Assembly (NCBI GenBank): GCA_900169235.1
Contig: FWCC01000051.1
Location: forward strand, 1-64,000
DNA length: 64,000 nucleotides
Reading direction: 5' to 3'
Origin: Zarea fungicola
Lineage: Eukaryota > Ascomycota > Sordariomycetes > Hypocreales > Cordycipitaceae
The notes below the pieces were generated by a model that was given only the letters and a program-made list of their open reading frames with translations, did no database searches and was not told the DNA's origin. Positions 43,263-55,651 of this stretch are shown piece after piece; position 1 is the first letter of the stretch, and every line of letters begins with the position of its first letter. The translations under genes were made by a program, and so were the position numbers.

Positions 43263-46200
43263 ATGCTATCTGCGCTCTCCTCGCACACGCAGGCCTGGCC
43301 AGTCAATCCGTCTCCGTCGCTGGAATCCGATTCAGAAACTGGGATTTTGAACAATACGCCTGCCTCAAGTACTCGCTCGTCATTCTCTCTACCTCGTGCA
43401 ACAGCAGATTCGCTGGATCTCTTTGCTGGTGCCAAGCCGCAGACTCACGGTCGCATGCCCAAAGACGCAATGTTTGCTAAAGAGAAACCCAGTCTGCACG
43501 AAAATGCCAAAAAGGCACCAACTGGGCTGCACAGTCACAAAATTGACCAAAAGTCCATTCCAGAGCGCAGGTCTTCGGTTGTCTCAAAGCCGCCTATTGT
43601 GTGTGATGGAGCCGACAAAGAAAAACGCAGTTCCTCGGAAAATAAAGCACCAGTTGGCAAACGCCAATTCAAGCTCGGTAGGGTCCTTCCCTTGCCCTTG
43701 ATTACCTTCTCTTACCCCTATCAGTTCTTAAAAAGGCCCCAGACGGCCCCAGACGGCCGACCGCTAAAGATCAGACTCGTACGGAATCAAGCAAGACTCC
43801 CTAGCAGGGTGGCTCAGTATCTCGCCAGTTTAACTCTTCAGTGTCGGACACCAATGCAACATCGCGATTAGCTCGGCTTTCCCTCAATACTGGCACAGTT
43901 CCCGTGGCCAGTTCTCCCACCTCTATTGTCAACTCTCCTCTTCTTGACTCAAAATCTTGTAGTGTTGCGTCGTTTAGCACTCTTGGATCACATCCTGGCC
44001 ATCACCACCTCCTGCAGGTGCAGTCCCCGACAAGTGCCCGCAGTCAGTCTAGTTTTCCATGGCAACATTCAGCTGGTATGTCGTACACATTTCTATTTGA
44101 TGCAGCTGCCAACTGTCTTGTAGATGCTCGGCATAGCCTGGCGTCGTGTATCGTGGTGCCAACTCGCCAGCCAGCCTCTCCGGATGAGATACATGCCCCA
44201 GTTCCGTTTCGTCGTGTCCGACCAAGACTGTCGCTCATGGCCATGAACTACAGTCTCTCGGACAATGTCAACACCACTGCTTCAGATACCAAGGTGTTGC
44301 CCAAAGGCTCTCTGAAGCGCAGCTATTCGGTCGGCTCGCTCCTTGACTACAGCCGTGCCTCGAAATGGTTGCGCGAGATGCTGTGGTATCCCGAGACTTA
44401 CACGACAAAACTTACCAGGCTCCCAGAAAGAGTCTATGGTCGCCACAGCAAAGCTGGTGCCCTTGAAGTCCCATCTCTTGCTGATGTTCAACTCGCACGG
44501 AGGGTCACGGGACTGTCGAGTCATTCCATCAGATCTGACTCACGCTTTGATGGTTTTCTGTTTCGTCGCGCCGTAAGCGATTTGGCGAGATTGGTAAATG
44601 AAGCTATATCCATGGCTTCCCAAGTAGTTGACCTTCCTCAAGACTACGTCACTGGTCCAATTCGCTCTGAAACGAGCACTGAACCATCATACAGTTCGGA
44701 TTCGAATGCATCGGTTTCAAGCGACAGCAACCTATTGTCAGAGGTGGCAGAAATCAGGTCTCCTCTCAGACCCATCTGCAAGCATGCGGACACTTTTACT
44801 GTTACTGATCCTAAACCTCGTCTTCGTGAGATTATGGAGCAATATTCTGATGATGGAATCATCGAATCTGAAGGGCGGTATGCACCCCCCCGCCATGTCA
44901 CGTTTCAACTTCCCGGTACGGCCATGGGAGAAGATGGAAATCAATCATTCTCCGTTCACTCAAAATCCTACAGGCCAGAAAATCGAGTTGCGCCGCAAAA
45001 GGCTTTTACCGCGCCATACAAAGCTGCTCTTCCTGATGGCATGCCAGAGTCGTCCTACCAGCCAGGCGACGAGCAGCTTCCAGATCGTGATCTTGCCGGG
45101 CGAAAACTACCTGTTGATCATGGAATCAGTTTACGACGCCGCTCACACGTCAGCTTGGAAGCTGGCCAGAGATTTAACCTGGCACGATCTCATCGGCGAC
45201 AGCCCATTGCCAGGGACTGGTCAACAACACGCAAACGGTTTGTAGCTTCAGTGGCCTGCATCAGCACGGCCCTAATTGGCATTATTCTCGGCATCTACGC
45301 AGGTTTGGTTCCCTCCATTCAGTACTATGTCATTGACCCAGCGCACATTATGGTTCATGGAAATACTGGCTGCTTCTTTGGAATGGCCATTCCGACTTTT
45401 TTTCTCTGGCCGCTACCACTTTTGCATGGCCGGAAGCCGTATATTCTCACTGGTTTAGTTGTCGCAATGCCGCTTTTATTTCCACAAGCTCTGGCAGTTA
45501 CGTCTCAAAGGTTAGATGATCCAATTGAATGGAGGTCACTTTTACTTGTCTCCAGAACTCTAATGGGTGTTTCACTTGGCTTCGCCGGCATGAATTTCCA
45601 TTCCATTCTCACAGACCTGTTTGGCGCTTCTCTAATGAGCGTGAATCCTCATCAAGAGGTTGTCGACCATTACGATGCGCGCAGGCACGGCGGCGGCATG
45701 GGTGTTTGGCTCGGAATTTGGACATGGTGCTGGATTGGCTCCCTCAGTGTTGGCTTTCTTGTCGGCGCTGCCATCATCGACAAGTACACGCCAACTTGGG
45801 GGTTCTATGTCAGCATTATCCTCATTGCCGTCGTATTGTTTCTCAATGTTGTCTGTCCAGAGGTCCGTCGCTCTGCCTACCGGCGCTCCGTGGCCGAGGT
45901 GAGGACTGGTCCTGACATCTCTCGTCGTGTTGCGCGGGGTGAAATCATGATGCATCGGGCCAAGACCGGCCCCAGATGGTGGGGAGAGGAGGTTTACCAC
46001 GGAGTGGTTTTATCCATGGAGATGCTGCGACAGCCAGGCTTTCTCGTAATGACGGTGTATTCGTCCTGGATTTATTGCCAGGTTGTCTTGATCATTGTCC
46101 TTCTGGGCTCACTTGCCTCACGGTACTACAGATTTCGATCTCCCGAAGTCGGCCTCATTGTTGCAAGCATGGCACTTGGTGCGTTCCTGGCCATTCCCTT

Positions 46201-47251
46201 TCAAAAAGGAAATTTGTTTTCGAGATCCAGATTCGCACAACTCAACACGAACAAGGCAACTTTGGACAGGCGTGTTGTCTGGTCATCTCACATGGTGCGC
46301 AGAACCATTTTCTCACTACTGCTGCCGCTGGCTGGCATTTGCTACGCCGCTGTCTCGAATGGCCCGCCGATGCATATCAGTTTGCCAACAATTTTCTCGC
46401 TTTGTGTCGGGTTCCTATCCTGTCTTGCCATATCCGAGTGCAATGGGCTCATTATGGAGACATTCGACTGCTCTGACCTCTCACCAGGGATGACGGGGCG
46501 ACAACGAGGCTCCTCTGCGAAAAACCCAAAGAGGACAAACTACTCCTCGTTTCCACGTGTGACTGCTGGATTTGCATTAATTCACACGTTTGCCTTTATT
46601 CTAGCCGCAGGTTCCACTGCCCTGGGTGGGCACGTCACCAGACGCTTGGGACAGCAAGTTGCGACTGGTGTCGTGGCAGCTATTCTGTTCGTTTTGACAC
46701 TGTTGCTGCTGCTCGTCTTGACGCGCTTTGTTGAGATACAAATTATTCCAAGATCCAAGTTTGAAGAAATGGACCGAGTCGTCGAAGCGCGACGAAAGTC
46801 CACCATTCGACGAGCGTCGATGCCGAATGACCCGCAGGCCATGATGGAGGAGGAGCAGGCGTGGCGGCCAATCATGATTGGCAATCCAATTGGCAAAACA
46901 CGCCGGATGAATATTCTTGAACTCGGGTCCATGACGCGCTGGCAGGAAATTCGCAAGAAAAATCGCCTGATTGATGCCGGCGCGCATTTGAATCGTGGTG
47001 CGCTTGGCCAGGGTCTGGATGCATTGGATGATCAGATGAGCGACTTGAAGCGTGGTCTGCATATCGGCAGTGGAAGGAGGAGAGGAAGACGAATGTATCG
47101 CTCTGATGAAAGCAGTGGTACGGGCAATGATTTGGATTTTGACGGATACTCGATGAGTAACCTGAGCACACCCGGGCCAGCTAGGTGTGAAGATCATATG
47201 AATGCAGTCATGATTGACAAAGTAACAGGCACGCAGCAAAACCAAACTTGA
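43263..47251 (+). CDS. MFS-like polytopic transporter with 600-residue N-terminal extension
   Basis: Two exons (43263-43677, 43842-47251) give 1274 residues; the 164-bp intron has a pyrimidine-rich 3' end (CTCTTCAG) and restores frame. Residues 1 to about 600 are Ser/Pro/Arg-rich and look disordered and cytoplasmic. From about 603 onward come roughly ten to twelve membrane spans, beginning ASVACISTALIGIILGIYAG. The loop FGMAIPTFFLWPLPLLHGRKPY resembles the MFS signature between spans 2 and 3. A large central loop carries basic residues, and the tail after about 1100 is again polar and basic. Distant resemblance is to fungal polyamine or drug:H+ antiporter-type MFS carriers; the substrate is unknown. 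It is divergent from the PKS gene, so product export is conceivable, but such long-tailed carriers also occur away from clusters. Confidence 0.85.
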
Positions 47252-47523
47252 GCTGTCCTTAATTTTAAAGGTAGTTTTATTTTAACCTAAAACTCTACTT
47301 TTTCAGTCCTTCAATACAAGAATATTGTCTATGAACAGGATGGGTTTCCAAGAAAGCTTGAACAACTAAAGTACCAATGAGTACATGTAGCAAACACTGA
47401 ATACAAAAGAAAGGGAAATAAAGGTAATGTAAAAGAACAGGGAAAAGGAAAAACTCCAAGGAAAGAAATCTTTAATCATACACGCTCATGTTGTCAAAAT
47501 ACATATGAACTAGCTCGCATTCC

Positions 47524-50500
47524 TCAGCCGACATTGAGGACGAGGTCTGTCCCTCGGCGTGTTGGTGTCAGTCGGGGCAGCCATGTCGGTGTGCTAGGAA
47601 GATCTGGTGTGACGGGGTAGTCGGGCACGGTGATGGATGGTTGGCCATTGTAGTTTTGCTGTGCCTTTTCCGGCTGCTGCTGCTGCTGCTGCTGTTCGTG
47701 CTGTGTCTGCTGCCAGCGATGATGCGCCGCCGGCTTCACACTCTGCGGCGGCAGCGCCATGTTTGCTGCCCTTGTGGTGCCGAGTCTCTTGGCGAGCAGG
47801 GAAGAGGACGTTGAGGCGGCGGCCTCTTGGCTGAACTGATCGTCGTCGTCATCTTCGTCTTCGTCTTCCCCTTCAACTACGTAGTTGGGTGTCGGCGCTT
47901 CTTTGGCTCCATATGGCGCTGTTCCAAGCGGAGGATGCGGTGCCGGACGCGGCGGGCGCCAGAATCCCTGCATGGAGTGCCGCTGCGACTGGTCCTGATC
48001 CTGCGGCTGGGCGGCCTGGAGCGGCTTGTACGGCTGCGGGATGGGCATGGGGTAGCCTGGGTAGCGGCTGAGACTGTCGCGGTGCTGGTGGTGCCCAGCA
48101 GCGCTGCCGAGGTCGGGGATTGTTGGTTCCGGGAGGTACGGCTGTGGCTGGGCAGGCCGGTTAGGACGAGCCTGGGGATGCATGGGGAAGGGATGGGGAA
48201 GATTGCTGGGAGGCCGACGACGGGCTGAGGAAGACGATGGGAGGAAGGACCTGTCGTCTCTAGTCTGCTGCGGCTGCTGCTGCTGCTGCTGATACGGTCG
48301 AGCTGCCCCCTGTGGCTCCGGTTCTGGTGACGGCTCAACCATTCGCATCGTGGGTGAGCCAGTACGGGGCGCGTATGGCATCGGCGGCGGTCGGAGGTTG
48401 CTTCCGCGGTACATGTTGTGCGGCGGAGGCTGCGTGTACATGTTGCGCGTATTCATGTTCGTCATGATGCCGCCACGTCCACCTCGACCTCGTCCCATGC
48501 CGCTACCACCACCACCACTACCAGTGCGAGTGTGTCGAGTCTGTTCCTGGTAGCCACCGTATGGGAGATGGGGCGGTTGACGCTGATATCCTCGTCCCTG
48601 ATTCTGATTTGCGTGGACAATGTTGTTGTTTCTGTTACCAGCAATATTCCCGTCCATATTGGCATTTCTATTGTTCATCATGGTTCCTAGGGTCGGACTA
48701 GGTTGCCCCTCGGGTTGCTGATTGAAAATATGCGACATGCTTGGCGGCAGCACAACACCGGGGAAGAAGGCCCGCTCTCGGACAGCCGGTGTATCTCGGC
48801 CAGGGATGGCGGGATACGAGACCATATTTGCTCCTCCGCCAACATTACTCGTAACATTGCCACGGCCACCGACAGGATGATGACCATCGTCAGACTCCTT
48901 TGTACCCGATCCGATGTTGGAGGCGGCGGCGGCACGACTCCGCGGCGATTCCGCCACTGGAGATAGATTCTTCATCGTCGTTGGACCTGCTGCTTTTACC
49001 CCGTCGGCCGTCATCATCCCGCCATCGTCAGACGTCTCGGAGGAGACGCTAAACACGGTGATGCCGCTATCCGAGGACGTGATGCGCGATCGAGACGACC
49101 GTGCGGTCAGCGTGCGGCTGTTGGAAGACGCATTGTTTCCGCTGGGGAGGGTCTGGGAGACGGACCGCGGATTGGGCTGTCTGGAGAATAACGGCGAGGG
49201 CATCGTCTTTGGAGTAGACGCTACATGTCGAAGCCGCGGTGTCTTGGGGTCCTCTGGTCTTGGTGTTTTTGCTACTGCTGCTGCTGCTGCTGTCGCCGGC
49301 TTTTGCACCTTTTGCTCCTGAGCAGGCAGCGGCGGCGTCACAGCAAGTTCCTTGGGCGACTGGATAAACAACTCATCACTGCCCCTCGTCACCACAATGT
49401 TCTCCTGCCTCAGAGGCTCTTTGGACCGGCGCACCGGAATTTGCGTCTGCACCGCCGTCGTCACAATCCCGGCCTTGGCCGTCACTACCTTGGCCTGTGG
49501 TGGTGCAGCTACCACACCACCCATGCTCATTGGGCTCTGCATCTCCTTCTCAAAGGCACTCCTGGGGTCTCCGAGGATCCAATTGCCGTAGCCGTCGGCG
49601 ACATAGTATGGTGAAGCGACGGCACCAGCACCGCCGGCCGAGTCGGGTGGGAAGGCAGACGGGGGGCACCAGATTTGGCCGGCGGGTGAGGTGGAGCGGC
49701 GCAGGGAATCCTCTTCAAATTCAGTAAAGGCACTGTCGCGTGGGGGATCTGGGTTGATCGGCGGCTTGCTACCGATGTTGTTTGTGGTGAGTGGCACGGG
49801 TGCGGGTTTTGTGTCGGGGATGACGAGGCGGAGGGATGCTTGTTGCTGCTGCTGCTGCTGCTGCGGCTGGGCATAGTTGTTGGTGTTGGCGTTTGACTTG
49901 CCAGTGGCAGTGGTTGCTACTGTCGCTGGTGGTACGGCAGGACGCAAGAATTGTGCTGCGATGGGATGTAGAAACTCATACTTCGGCTGTTGTGGTTGCT
50001 GCTGTCCGTGAGAAGGACTTGAGCTCGCTTGCCGCTGCATCGCCGCTGTTCTCGTACCCCCTGGTGGTGGTGAAGCGGTATTCTTTGGCGGCGGCGCAGG
50101 CGGCATGTCTGGCTTTGCGGGCAGCAACTTGGACAATGGCCTCAATCTCGTTGGCGTCGGCGTCGGCGTCGTCTTGCCCGTATGCTTGGACGGCGAAATG
50201 GCCAGGCCAATGGCACTTGGTCGCCAGCTATTCCGGTTATACGACTGGTGCTGCTCCCCATGCTCACCATTACCACCTCCGGTGTTGCTTCTGGGGGCAG
50301 GGATGGCTCCAGCGGCCATGGCAGGATATCGCGACATGCCCGGCGACTGTCCTCGAATCCATGAGCTTCCCCCCTCGGTGCTGCTGCCGGTGTTGGAGTT
50401 TGACTTGTTGGTCGTCTTGTCGAAGCCGTAGCCCCATGTATCCCTGGCCGTCACGTAGCCTCCTCGTCCAGCCCGGCCAGCGCCAGAGTCGAGGCCGCCA

Positions 50501-51452
50501 CCGGGGCCGCCCGTGAAGCTGCCAATGGTCGAGCCGCTATGGCGACGGCGTCTCTGCAAGAGATGCCGCACGAGTAAGATGATGCCAAAGGCGACGCCGG
50601 CGGCAATACAGGCGGCGCCGATGGATATGCCCGCGATTTGGCCCTTGGAGAGGGGTTTTGTGGCGCCTGCGGGACCATTTCCCGTCGGCGTAGACGTTGA
50701 TGTAGACGTTGTTGTTGTGAGCATCGACGGTGTGCTTGTAGGTGGCGGTGCTGTGGATAGAGTCTCTATTGAAGAGGACGTTGACGCAGCGCTGGTTGTT
50801 CTTTTCGTCGTCGTCGAGGTTGATGATTTACTTGACGTAGTCGCCGGCGGCGGTGGCAAGGCCGTGGATGAAGACGTAATCGGAGCAAACGTCAAGACGC
50901 CGCTCTGCGGCCCAAACCTCAACGTGGCTGTGATGACGCCCTCGTTCGGTTGCGCTACATGTGGCTGGCCAGTACATATATCCCATGCTCTTGAAAAGGA
51001 GGCATCTACATTCCCATCCAGCATTAGCAAAAGGTAAATCTCAAAAAATGAAGCAAAAATGTTTGTGTTCAAATGAGGTGTGGGTGGTGTGAGTGTCTTA
51101 TACCTCCAGCTTCAACAGAATTGCAAAATCCAACAGCCTTTTCCCCCGTCAGACACTGCAGCGCACCCTCGCTGACTGTATTCCCGGAGCGCCCCCTATA
51201 CGCGCATATGTACTCCAGAGATAGGTTTTCATCGGTAGAGTCGCCGCGTGCATAGTTTACAGCGACAAAGGAGAAGAGACACTGTTCGGCGCAGGCGGGT
51301 ATGTAGGCGGAGAGGTCATCGCGGAGGTGCGAGGGGATGACGGAGGTTTGCAATGGCGATGGGCCAGCGGTGGCTCTTGCGATTTGGTTTTGGTTTTGGT
51401 ACAAAGGAGTGACGATGGTGAGTGGTATTAATACATGGTGTGAATTGGACAT
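47524..51452 (-). CDS. Single-pass membrane protein with Cys-rich ectodomain and 1000-residue polyQ/Pro-rich tail
   Basis: Two exons (51452-51104, 51005-47524) give 1276 residues; the 98-bp intron phase was chosen because it alone links the cysteine-rich blocks in frame. The N-terminus has a weak signal (HHVLIPLTIV). Residues about 40-140 carry six or more cysteines (PACAEQCLF, YICAYRG, LQCLTG, GFC, WDICTG), recalling CFEM-like or related fungal ectodomains. A Ser/Thr-rich stalk follows, then one membrane span at about 236-262 (GISIGAACIAAGVAFGIILLV) with a basic stop-transfer RRRR. The remaining 1000 residues are low complexity: Pro, Ser, Asn, Gly and several polyQ runs encoded by CAG tracts (complement visible at 47673-47694, 48268-48290 and 49847-49862). 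The plan matches a wall-sensing or scaffold-type surface protein; no specific family is certain. Many antisense frames here arise from the repeats. Confidence 0.82.
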
Positions 51453-53315
51453 TCTAGTAATGCGGAATTAAACTCTGAAAGAGTTTGGGGGACAAGACGT
51501 TAGCCAAAGGCGCCTCGTCGTGTAAGTCGGGCTAGATAGAGTGAGAGCAAACCGGGTAAGTAGAAATTAGTACATGGCCTATCGTAACAAGCACATTTCC
51601 ACCTTGTCTGAATATCTTTGTAAACTATTCCAGACTTTTTCTCGTTTTTTAAAAAAGGAAATTGGCAGAGGGATTCGTGTCGTAGAGCTCGGCGGCTAGA
51701 CAGGCCGGTGTGAGGCGTAAATGTGTCGATAAACAAGGCCGGATTTTCGCTAGACGAACAAGGAAAAGTGTAATTAAGTGATTTTGTCTATAGCAAACAA
51801 GTACAAAATATGGTTTAACAAAATGCAACTTTCGATGAAGGAGAATGAGAATGAGCAAGGAAGAGGGAAAAAAGACGGAAGCGAACCGACCGACTCTTGG
51901 GACAGCCTCATCACTTGTCATCTCAGGATGTCTGCAACCACTTTCTTCGTGTCCATCCCCCCGCTCCCATCGGGCAGGGGGAGCCCTCATCTGAGCCTAT
52001 CGACTTGCATGCTTGCCGCCGAGATGGAATAGCCGTTGACAAAACAATACATGGTGAGATGTCGAAAGGGAAGAAACGGGTGGGTATGGGGAAGTCTGCT
52101 GTATGACGTCTGCAGCCTAGACGTGCTGTAGTGGTAGGAAAGGAAAGAGGAAGCGCTTCGACGGCATCCAGTCATCACGGTGCATGAGCAGATAGGTCGA
52201 TACGCTAACAAATGGATAAGAGGAGCTAAGATAGATGGCTAGGGCTGCAGGGGGTGTGTGAGAGAGAGAAACACTATACAGTTGTGTCTAGCCGCCCGAC
52301 TTTTAAGCGCCCATTTTTTATCATGGCTTCAGCCTCGCCCTTCTCTGTTCTCCCACTATAGATTGAATCTATTTTCATTGTAGTTATTAATTAAAATTGA
52401 TTGAGATTCAGTATTGAACTGCACTGAGAATTAAACGAATTTAATGTATAAATATTTTGGCCTTGTATGGTTGAATATTGTCTGGTGCAAATGTCGTGAG
52501 AATAGACACGATTAGTCCGGTTTGGGCTACGCGTGAGAGGCGTCATCTTGATTGGATGTCAAGACACCACCACTTTTACGTCCAGGTCCCATCTCTCCAG
52601 TCTGCTATCCAGCTATCCGGTAGTTGAACCCCCTGTTGAAACGCGCCACATTGTTTTACGGTGTGACGACATGCATATTCTGCGCTGCAGAAAGGACATG
52701 ATTAAACAAGAGCGAGTAGACTGGCGAGTACCGTGCGGAACTGCTTCTCATGCTAGGGCAAAGACACGGTGTGGCACAGACGAAAATGGCTGTCGAACTT
52801 TCAAGTCATCTACCAGGAAACGTCAGGAAATCACAGATGAGAAACCAAGTTTGAAAGGGTGGAGGAAGAATTCACAACAAAACTCAGGCTATGCTCCAAC
52901 AAGACGACAGATCTCTACAACAGCACCTCGTCACAGAAAAAGCGTTCCCGTACTCACGACAATATTAAAAGGAATCCCGTCTCTCAGATGTTAATTTCCC
53001 CATTCATTTCCTCTTCTCAAGACAACCATTTAGCGTGGGCCCCTTTGTATTCCTCCCTCCTTCTCATTCTCCTCGTTGTCCTTCTCATTCTCCTCGTTGT
53101 CCTTCTCATCCTCCACCTCTGCCTCCGCCTCCGCCTCCGCCTCGCCTCCATCCTTCCACCCTCAATCAACATGATACTCAAAAACAACGCCAACGCCAAT
53201 AAGGGGGGTGTTTAATAAAAAAAGGTTTAAAAATAGTTTCCAACGACAATAGTAGAGCACATGCAGTCAATAGTCAACCAAGCAACACAAAAGGGACAAA
53301 AAGAGACTGTTTGCT
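51453..53315. other. Long intergenic region with a 21-bp tandem repeat
   Basis: About 1.9 kb between the membrane-protein start and the SNF7 stop. Contains the 53061-53118 repeat listed separately; otherwise only short frames without domains. Probably a long promoter or leader of the membrane-protein gene. Confidence 0.5.
53061..53118. repeat. 21-bp pyrimidine-rich tandem repeat, about 2.7 copies
   Basis: The unit TTCTCATTCTCCTCGTTGTC(C) is repeated with few changes, followed by a CCTCCG run to about 53155. The strand asymmetry (C/T on plus) is marked. Confidence 0.7.
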
Positions 53316-54200
53316 TTACATGGCCATGGCTGCCTGCAGCTTGCGCAGTTCTTCTTCCTCCTCGTCCTCTTCCACAGCTTGCTTCCTGTTTGACACGGCT
53401 GCAAAAGGTCAAAGTTAGCGCATTTTGTCTCTTTGTAAATAAAGAATGGCATGCACTCACGATCTTGGATTGGGGGCGAGGCCAGCACAGGAACCGTGCC
53501 CGTTTTGGTCATGGCCTCATCCAGCTGCTCCTGTTGTAGTTGATCCAGCTCGTCCTCCAGATCCTGCTCGTCGACGGCGTTGGCGAGGGTTGACGACGTG
53601 AGGGCATTGACGATTTCGTCGCTGAGCTCGTTTTGCTCGCGTATCTTGTCCCTGTTTGTTTATTAGCACACGCACTCTCTTTTCCTCTTTCTTTTTCTCG
53701 CAAATTTCCAAAAAGATGCCTCCGATAAAGTACATACATTGTCTCGTCCACCTTTTCTGGCGTCAGCTTTCCGTGAATACTCTTCATGGCCGCGCTGGCA
53801 TTCTCCATGGCCTGCAGCGTGCTGCGGTTAATGTTGGCCGACTCGATGGCGTTGATCTGCTGCTCTAGCGTGCCAATCTGGGCCTCTGTCTGTTCCAGCG
53901 AGCGTTCGTGTGCTTTTTTCCTTCTTAGTGCTGCCTTGGCCGCTATTTTTTGAAACATTATTCATTAGCCTTTGTCTCCTCAAAGCCTCTTCGATTACTT
54001 GTTCCCCTTATTATCCGCTTACCGCTTGTGTTGTTGGCCGCCACTTGCTTGCGGGCGGCAGCATCCTGGTCGGCGATTTGGTTCTCTAGATGCGTCTGTC
54101 GCTTCTGCAGCATATCGAGCTGCGACCGCAGGCCCAGGATGGCATTCTTGGGCGAGTCCTTGCGGTTCTGCGACGAGCCGCCACCGAACCAGCTCCACAT
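53316..54200 (-). CDS. SNF7: ESCRT-III core subunit Snf7/Vps32
   Basis: Four exons (54200-54023, 53942-53738, 53651-53461, 53398-53316) give 218 residues, close to the usual 220-240. The start MWSWFGGG is the hallmark N-terminus of fungal Snf7. A basic helical half follows (LDMLQKRQTHLENQI, AALRRKKAHE), then the acidic half with the MDKIREQNELSDEI helix, and the C-terminal MIM-type tail EEEELRKLQAAMAM that binds Vps4. Snf7 polymerises into membrane-deforming spirals at endosomes for multivesicular-body formation and in fungi also supports ambient-pH signalling through Rim20/PalA. All introns are short and well formed. Residues after the third intron are highly acidic, as in yeast. Housekeeping gene, no oddities. 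Confidence 0.96.
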
Positions 54201-55651
54201 GTCTATTGTTTGTGTATTTGTTGTTGTTTTCTTTTTCAGTCTTTGTGTATAATGTGTTGAAGAGGTTGTTATCGGGTCTGTCTCGGATGAGATGTGTCGT
54301 CGGTTTTGTATTCAAAAAGGATCAAGTCTCTTTCGGTTCGAGTCGAAGAGAATATCTCGTTCTCCCCTCAGAAGAATGGCGGCCCTGGTGTTGTTGTTCT
54401 TCCCTTCTCCCACTACCAGATGGTGGGGTAGATTGGCGGCACCGTCAGAGCAACGATAAGACTCAGGACAAGGAGTAGAATAGGGCCCTCGCAGGATTCT
54501 GTATCGCTGCGCAGTGCCTTTTGGGGTCGTGTAAAGTAGGTCACCGCGAGGATTCTAGGTGTCGTCGGCTTTTTGTAGGGAAATGTCGGGAATGATGGAT
54601 GCCTTGCGTTTTCCGGGCCGCGTGGTAGGTGGTGGTTGTCTGTCTGACCGTCTGGCTGTCGCTGGCTGGCCTCGGGGTATGACGAAAGGCGGGAACTTGG
54701 GGCCTGGCACTATTAATATCCGATATTTTGCCACGGATCATGTGACGCTAGCCAAATGAGCAGCCACGGGCATGTAGCCGCATGCCTTTGACACGCGATG
54801 GGTACTAGTAGATTAAATGAAACTTTAATATTTATATTAATAAAATTATGGGTAGTCATCAATTCTCTTTTTCTTTGTTTTCTTTCGTTTTTGTAGTTTA
54901 ATATCAAGTGGTCCCATCTCTGCGTCGGACGGTCCACTCATCGCGTACAAAACCTCGCCTCATAGAGTTGAATGCATAATATAAAATACCCGAAACTCCT
55001 AAACTACAATCCAGATCCAAACGCTTTTCGCTTTCTCTCTTGCTGGGAAATTGTTGGTCAACGACACTGGGCCCCCCGGTAGCTGCCAGAAATGAAGAAA
55101 AAAAATGTCCAAAGTGCAAACCCCAGGGCAATACTAATACAAGAAAACAGAAAAAACAAAAACCGTTTGACCAACACTGAGCAAAACTGTGCAAAACTGT
55201 GCAAAACTGTGCAAAACTGTGCAAAACTGTGCAAAACTGTGCTGCAATCCCAACACTATTCCCCTTTCCAGACTAATGTAAAATTTTCTCAAGATTCAAC
55301 CCAACCCCGACCCGCGTCACCATTAAGTGCAAAATCGAAGAAGAAAAAAGGAAAAGAAACAGGAATAAAGGACAACGTCCTGTCGTAGTGACGTAACATG
55401 GTGGCGGCTTGTCCAAGCTGTCGCCCGCTCTCCAAGAGTAGGCGTAAATAGTCTAATGAAAGCCCACGCACGCATGGATGAATTATAATAAAGGGCTTCC
55501 TTTCAGAGTCGAGTCGCAATGTCATATGTACTGAGTGATGCGTCGTATGGTCTTTGGCAGTTGACCCACCAAAGACGAAGCTTGTCGTCATGTGTATCCC
55601 GAGGATACTGAGGGGTGTTGTGCTGCGTCTTCAGACGACATACACCTCTCA
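54201..55651. other. Intergenic with minisatellite
   Basis: About 1.45 kb between the SNF7 start and the 3' end of the mannosyltransferase gene. It contains the six-copy 10-bp repeat at 55181-55240. Otherwise AT-rich with short unsupported frames. Confidence 0.5.
55181..55240. repeat. Perfect minisatellite, six copies of GCAAAACTGT
   Basis: Six identical 10-bp units in a row, flanked by degenerate half-copies. Perfect identity points to recent slippage or expansion. Confidence 0.9.
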
